Of a stretch of DNA of 64,000 bases, positions 58,681 to 64,000 are shown in pieces (the first letter of the stretch is position 1; each line of letters starts with the position of its first letter). Below the pieces are notes generated by a model. That model saw nothing but the letters and a program-made list of their open reading frames with translations. It was not told where the DNA came from and searched no databases. Origin of the DNA: Bombyx mori (lineage: Eukaryota; Arthropoda; Insecta; Lepidoptera; Bombycidae). The stretch spans positions 5,696,142 through 5,760,141 of the forward strand of contig NC_085111.1 in assembly GCF_030269925.1 (NCBI RefSeq), given 5' to 3'. A program made the position numbers and the translations under genes.

Positions 58681-60380
58681 CTAAACAGGGGCTCCTACTT
58701 CTTCTTGGTAGGTCCTCGTGAGTTGTGCTGCTGCGACAGTGAGTTGGCGGAGAGAACGGCGCAAACCACGTAGATGACGGCGACACGCAGCGGCGGCCCT
58801 CGCTGCGGACTCGCGTTCATCTTCGCCTTCGATTCCAGAGTCACCCGCTGCACTAGAAGCATCGCTTTCAGTGTCGCTGAGGTCAGACACGCGCCTCCCT
58901 CGCTCCACCTGCTCTTGGCTATCACCACCTGACCACAGCAACTCAGTCTTCAGATCATTAAGCATGGAGAACATGCTGAATGGGTCATCGTCACCTTCCT
59001 GTGGCAAATTCATCAGACGGCTTGGTACTAAGACCGTCTCATCCATGGTGTTAACCATTTTGACAAATTTCTCCATGTCATTCAGGATGCTCTGTTTTGA
59101 AAATTCAGCACCATCATTACGGGCGATTTTGCGCAGGGTGTTCCTGTAACAATGAAAAGAAAAAACAATTAGTCTTAATCACAACAATTTCACATAATAT
59201 AGAGGAGAGCATGTTATCTTGAAAATCCTAAATTATAAACGATATAATAGGAAAGCCGTACAAGGAAATATTTTAATCGGTTTAGCATTATGTATGAGGT
59301 TTTCAATGTCAATAAATTTCTGTATTATAATAAATTGGTTTTAATTGCACCAATCTTCAATAAAACAGTTTATCCCATGATATGTATGCTTACAGCTGTA
59401 AATCTGGTTTTTATATTGTTTTAGAATATTGTTAAGTTATTTATTGATAAAATATGTAATTAATAAATTGTCCTCAAACTGGTGACAAATATTATGTAGA
59501 TTTTACAATTTTTACTTAATAGATTTCATCTTGTTAAGATGACAAATACTATTTCATTTTTAGACTTACAATAATTGCAAAAAACTTTAAATAGTTCTAG
59601 TGGTTTTATTTAAAGTACATAATGTGTAGTTACTAACTAGTCAGTGTCATATCACCAAAAAGGATGCATAATTTTTATGTACATATTCGTATTACTATTG
59701 ATGGTTTGATCTCAATTCAGTTTTAAGAAATTTATTTCTTCACTTTAGCAGTTCAGAATTGAACTTGATTCGTTGTTAATTATGAAACAATGTTCATATA
59801 TATTAGATAAGTCGTTAGGAACTATTAAAATTCCAACACGATTTTTATTCATAAACTCAGAGTTTGCTCAAGACTTTAGCGGGTTAAGAAAACCTTGAAT
59901 ATAGCATTCACTGTGGCATTGTAATAAAAAGTAGGTAATATAGTATATTAACCGATCATACTATAATTCCATGAAATCATGTAATGTTCGGCCTCCGCTG
60001 AGTCACTGTTCGCGCACGCCCAGTATGAGGGTAGCATCATCGATGAGCCTAACGTGCTATTATTATTTGGAAATTCCACTTATGAACCATTGGTCACGTC
60101 AAATAATTCACTGAAATAATTTTTTCACTGGCATTTTATATAGATACTGTCAATGTGAAAGGAACCATTGCGCTTACGTCGACAATTTGATAGCTTAATG
60201 AATTTGTGTATTTCGGCACGATCATCAGCTCAATAAAATGCATCAAATATCACGTACGCATCGAAGAGCCACACGAGAGACGGGAAGGTTCCTGACCTGC
60301 GGGATGTGGAGCAATATAAACGGACACTATGCGTACCTGCTGTTTTCCAATTTTGTCGATATGTCTGTGTTGAAAGACAT
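58681..60380 (-). CDS. MID1IP1: Spot14/MID1IP1 family protein (two exons)
   Basis: Coding sequence join, minus strand: exon 1 60380-60337 (44 nt, ATG at 60380), intron 60336-59144 (GT...AG, 1,193 bp), exon 2 59143-58681 (463 nt with TAG). The exon ends give AG|G, restoring an Arg codon, and the total is 507 nt, so 168 residues. The family signature is clear: LNDMEKFVKMVNTMDETVLV with VPSRLMNLP (about residues 36-63) resembles the MNRFIGAVNNMDQTVMVPS-type start of vertebrate MID1IP1, and the C-terminus HLRGLRRSLRQLT with RTYQEEVG resembles its HLRGLHTVLSKLT end. A central low-complexity acidic stretch (SDTESDASSAAGDSGIEGED) separates them, similar to family members. Vertebrate MID1IP1 and THRSP promote acetyl-CoA carboxylase polymerisation and fatty-acid synthesis in the cytosol. 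The same role here is inference. The leader (to about 60540) has no upstream ATG. Confidence 0.85.
59144..60336 (-). other. intron of the MID1IP1-like gene
   Basis: Donor CAG|GTACGC at 60336 and acceptor TTTTCATTGTTACAG|G at 59144. AT-rich, with no recognised repeat. The acceptor has a good pyrimidine tract and the exon phases agree. Confidence 0.8.
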
Positions 60381-60565
60381 CTTCTGGTGTTATTTAACAA
60401 CTTTAAATATCACTGAACACACACGAAATGAATAATATCACAGTAAAATTGGTGTCTGAGAGCACTGCTAACGAAATGAAGCAATCGACAAACTGATTCA
60501 AATGAGCGAACCTCCACACGTAACGAAGTGACTTGACGTTTTGCTAGCGGAGGGGAGAGCTCATG

Positions 60566-60573
60566 TATTTATA
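60566..60573 (-). promoter_or_regulatory. TATA box of the MID1IP1-like gene
   Basis: TATAAATA on the minus strand (plus TATTTATA), about 190 nt upstream of the ATG at 60380. Transcription would start near 60540. A TATA box fits a strongly regulated gene, as expected for nutrition-responsive lipogenic regulators. No nutrient-response motif can be proved by eye. Confidence 0.6.
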
Positions 60574-60639
60574 CGTCTCGATCATACGATGCGGGGGGAG
60601 GCGAACTTTGAATAATATCATTGTATTGTAGAATGATAT

Positions 60640-61615
60640 TACGGGTTCAGTGATAATTTAATTAATATTGTCATTAAATAAAGTCATTGCTATATTGGAG
60701 TAAAATATCTACAGCTGCTTATGTCATGATATTGACCATTACTCCTTTTTATCAATAACAGCCCGGCGCGTCCCGTGGAAGTCACACCACATTCGAGGAT
60801 TGCGATTGGTTGGAAGAGTAACATTTAATATTTCATTGGACTGTATTCTACATCTAGAAGGCGCTATTTTCAAATTTTTTTCTACGTGTTGAAGTTCAAA
60901 AATTCTTATAACAGTCTATGAAAGTATTACAGTTTATACTTCTGTTTACATGCAACGTTTTAAATTTATTGTTATGACAAAAAATATGTTTTTTTACTAC
61001 TGTTTATAATACAATAACTGGATAAATTAGAAACGAATACTGATATTGAGACTGCTACTAAAAACACAGGCGTATTGAGTATTTACAAAAAAATATAGTG
61101 TTAATCAGAATGATGCTGTAATTTTGGGTAAAATAAAAAAATAGGTAATTTCCGTGGCTGGCGTGAATATGTTGACATGTTCAAAAGGTAAATTTTAAAG
61201 GGGCGCAATTTTAAAGTTTGACTAATAATGATAAATTGTGTTATCGAATTTACTTACAAATCTCACTTGACTTGAGGATAAAGCTATACAATGTATTAAA
61301 TTATGATAAGAAATACGCTTAAATTATTTTATTTTTCGTAATATTAGACTTATCAATTTGTTCACCAATGAGTTGTCAATATATTCACCACTTTAGTAGG
61401 AAAAAATTAAGTAGTCATATATACGGAAAAGGAAAATTTAGGAAAATTAAGAAAAATAAGGAAAATATATTTGTCATATGTCCCTGTATACAAAATAAAA
61501 CATTTATAGCCAAAATCAACATTGTTTTAAGGAGAAAAAAACGTTTGAAAAGTATAGAGCACCTACAAAATAATTCTACTCCAACTCCACAGTCCAGTAA
61601 ACTAATAATAAATTA
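60640..61615. other. intergenic DNA between the two right-end genes
   Basis: AT-rich. TTTATT near 61328 (AATAAA on minus) may be the polyA signal of the gene upstream at 61620-63823. The small frame at 61368-61616 on plus is lysine-rich AT sequence and is not called. Confidence 0.45.
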
Positions 61616-61619
61616 GCCA

Positions 61620-63823
61620 TTAGCAATCATCTTGATCTTCTAAATCTGGATCGTCCTCATCTATATCTGGATCTGTAGGGTGACAATCATTTGTTTTTAA
61701 CTGTTTATAGAAATTGTGGAAAACTTCATCAACTAACTCCAGAAGATCCATTAAATCTTTTTTCTTTTCGGCACTGTTTGATAATGGGTCTTTTGAAATT
61801 TGGTTCATTCTAAAAGATTCACCAGTACACGATCTTCCTCTTTTCTTAAAATTTACAGTGTTGAAAGCGGATTCTCGATCAAGATTATCTTTAAGATGAA
61901 TTGTGCCGAAACTTGTCTTAATGTATTGCAACCATTTAATCGGTTGCCATAAAAACTTTTGTCCCGAAGTATCGTTCTTCTATACAGAAAACGGTCCTTT
62001 CTTGGATTTTAACGCTGAAAAATCTAAGAAGTCTCTTAAAGTCATTACTACAACTCTAAAGGGATTTTGAAGTTTGCATGTTCTCACTAGCTGTACCCAA
62101 TCATTTAAGTGATTAATTTTCATTTGTGTTCTTTTTTTTGTTTTTTCTATTATTGCGTGATCAGAGTCGCACTCCATATGAGTATGTCCACTTATAAGAA
62201 ATTTGTGGTGAATTGCTTGCAGCGTAGGGTGATTGTTTAGTAGGTACATAAACATCATGGCAACAATGTTATTTTTATTTTGGCCACCACAAGTATCTGA
62301 GTAAAAAATTACCTCCTTCACATTTAACGGCAATGTATTGCAAAAGTGCCACAAACATGATCCCATTTGATTGGCTCCTCGTGATCCTATGGTCTCGTCC
62401 CACATATAGCATGAAGCTTCATTACTTCCTAAGTCATGGATGGTTAAATTAAAGGACCAAAACTGTCGTTTATAAAAAGATACTGAGGTTTTTAAATAAG
62501 GCGTTCGCAGACATTGTTGAAGATCAAAAGAAAATGCCCTAATCGAAGAGTCATTCTTTACAATATCTTTGTCAATCCTTTTTTCACTGTAAGCTTTTTC
62601 AGCTCGGGATTGATGTTCGGCTAATTCAGCATTCAAATTTATTTTCCTATCGGCGTCTGCTACTTTAATTTTGGCATTGAAGACATCGCATGTATTGCAG
62701 GTGTCTTTTGAGGGTTGTTGAAATGAAAGATTTAGGTCATGGTAACATTTGACATATAGTTTCAAAGAAACAGGATTTAAAGTAGATTTTTTATATTCCC
62801 GATACATTTTTGCAATCGATAAATCGGTAGCAAGGTATTTCTTGCCAGTGGATTTCCTGCAATAGTGACTTTCGTATCTCGGGAAACTGGAAATGTGTTC
62901 TCGGACAGACGTCATTTCCTCCGGGGATTTTTTATTTTTTGGCGACTTACAACCTCTCTGATCACTGTCTATGATGCCTGTAGGAGAATGTTTTTTCTTT
63001 TCGACCACCACATTTACAAATCCCTTAGTTTCACCAAGTACTCTGCAAAAACACTCTTTGCAAATCGGTCTCTCTTCATTAGAAATCAAGAGTTTATACA
63101 CAAAGTAGCAATCCCTGTTCTTTTCTCTACAACCAGTTGTTTGAGATTTTTTTGGTAGTATTGTTACTGATTTAGATATAAACGCTGCTCTTCTATCTCT
63201 CTGTTCTAATTGCCAATAATCGTCAAAACTCTGTTTTCTTTCAGCCACTGTGATTCTTTCAGCACATTTTAACCTACATATTCCTAAATCTTTAGTTTTT
63301 CTCTCAGCGACTACCTTACCCTTTTCTGTAGTATAGCTCTTTCCAGTATTTCTTAATATTTTGCTTTCTGTTCTTTCTTTTCTTGATCTGCCCTTATTTT
63401 TCTTTAATGTATTAATAGCTTCTTCATTGGATTCTGTAAAAACTATAGTTTGCACATCTTCAACTTTGTTTACTATAGAAGAATTCACATTCTCAACTAA
63501 GGTTTGTGTGTGGTTTTCGTTTTAAGATAAGCTATCATTTTGGTTATCCCCTAAAAAGTCTGGATCCTCGACGCTGTCGTCACTAGCCGCATCATAGTAA
63601 CTTTTCATTTCATTTTCTATAGTATCACCGGTTTTAATCATGTCTGGTAAATGTTCACTATCTAAATCCACTTCAGTTAATACATTAATTAGTGTTTGGG
63701 TTTCTGGTGACATTGCTGGAATAGGAGATGATGTGGGATCAACATTATCAACACTATTCTTCAATGACAGAGATGAGACCCATGGCGGCGAAACGGTACG
63801 AGGAGTATCAAAAGTAGGTTCAC
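61620..63823 (-). pseudogene. DUF7869-like (insect-expanded) protein, long 3' exon with two in-frame stops
   Basis: One reading frame runs from a splice acceptor (TTTGCTGTTTTTTAG|GTGAACC, exon start 63823) to TAA at 61620-61622, about 734 codons. It is interrupted only by TAA at 63522-63524 and TAG at 61980-61982. All three blocks are in the same frame. Order: acidic N-terminus; lysine/arginine-rich region; CKECFCRVLGETKGFVNVVV; HISSFPRYESHYCRKSTGKKYL; NLSFQQPSKDTCNTCDVFNA; FSFDLQQCLRTP; FYSDTCGGQNKNN; LISGHTHMECDSDHAI; a final ISKDPLSN...VFHNFYKQL tail. These landmarks match the widespread insect family carrying DUF7869 (often mislabelled as an RNA polymerase subunit in databases). The function is unknown. 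D in FDLQQ, D in YSDTCGGQN and an acidic residue after SGHTHMECD suggest an RNase H-like fold, possibly transposase-derived (inference). Earlier exons lie beyond 64000. With two nonsense codons it is probably a pseudogene or a partly truncated gene. Confidence 0.75.
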
Positions 63824-63825
63824 CT

Positions 63826-64000
63826 AAAAAACAGCAAAAGTTCTAGTTATTTTAGTAATACTGCTTTGTTCCTGTACTGAGCCATTCACACTTTTCGACT
63901 CCTACCAGCACGTTAGCTGGCCAACGGTAAAACTGTCGCCCCGACCTAATGTGAACCACCGCCTAAAGTTGTAAGCAAGCACTAAGAAACAATTTGAGGT
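63826..64000 (-). other. putative intron upstream of the DUF7869-like exon
   Basis: Non-coding sequence upstream of the acceptor at 63824-63825. No partner exon is visible before the window edge. Confidence 0.45.

Noticed and set aside
60238..60435. Plus-strand frame at 60238-60435
   Set aside because: It covers exon 1 and leader of the minus-strand MID1IP1-like gene in antisense and has no family resemblance.
61368..61616. Lysine-rich plus-strand frame
   Set aside because: AT-rich composition explains it; no start context, motif or splice signal.

Overview
The window is lepidopteran nuclear DNA, almost certainly from a silkworm (genus Bombyx). The main reason is the large number of Bm1-type tRNA-derived SINEs on both strands. 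The AT-rich background, the mariner, Jockey-, R1-, RTE- and CR1/L2-like elements, and the intron-containing genes on the right fit this. No bacterial, plasmid or CRISPR signal was seen.

Layout. Positions 1-2042 hold an open reverse-transcriptase frame of an R1-clade non-LTR retrotransposon on the minus strand, running off the left edge and ending next to a hAT-like terminal repeat. From 2.2 to 58 kb I find no convincing host gene, only repeats in AT-rich DNA. The main ones are: a palindromic MITE (4129-5295) split by a 5'-truncated Jockey-like element; an RTE-like 3' end (8214-9159) with a 15-bp target duplication; an almost intact mariner (15080-16366); a Jockey-type element with intact 5' end, ORF1 and endonuclease domain but no reverse transcriptase (28134-30960, minus); a CR1/L2-like 3' end (46872-47240); and an R1-clade 3' end (49737-50773) inserted in another MITE copy. 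About twenty SINE copies and several dispersed repeat families are scattered between them.

The right end carries the host genes. On the minus strand, 58.5-60.6 kb holds a two-exon gene of the Spot14/MID1IP1 family, with a TATA box, a short first coding exon, a GT-AG intron with matching phase, and a polyA signal. In its family these proteins stimulate acetyl-CoA carboxylase and lipogenesis. Upstream, 61.6-63.8 kb (minus) carries a long exon of an insect-expanded uncharacterised family (DUF7869-like, with possible RNase H/DDE transposase ancestry). It is interrupted by two in-frame stop codons, and its 5' exons lie beyond the window.

No operon-like cooperation is expected. The strongest themes are nested transposition into the MITE family, a chimeric Jockey/repeat junction, and the two-stop DUF7869-like gene.
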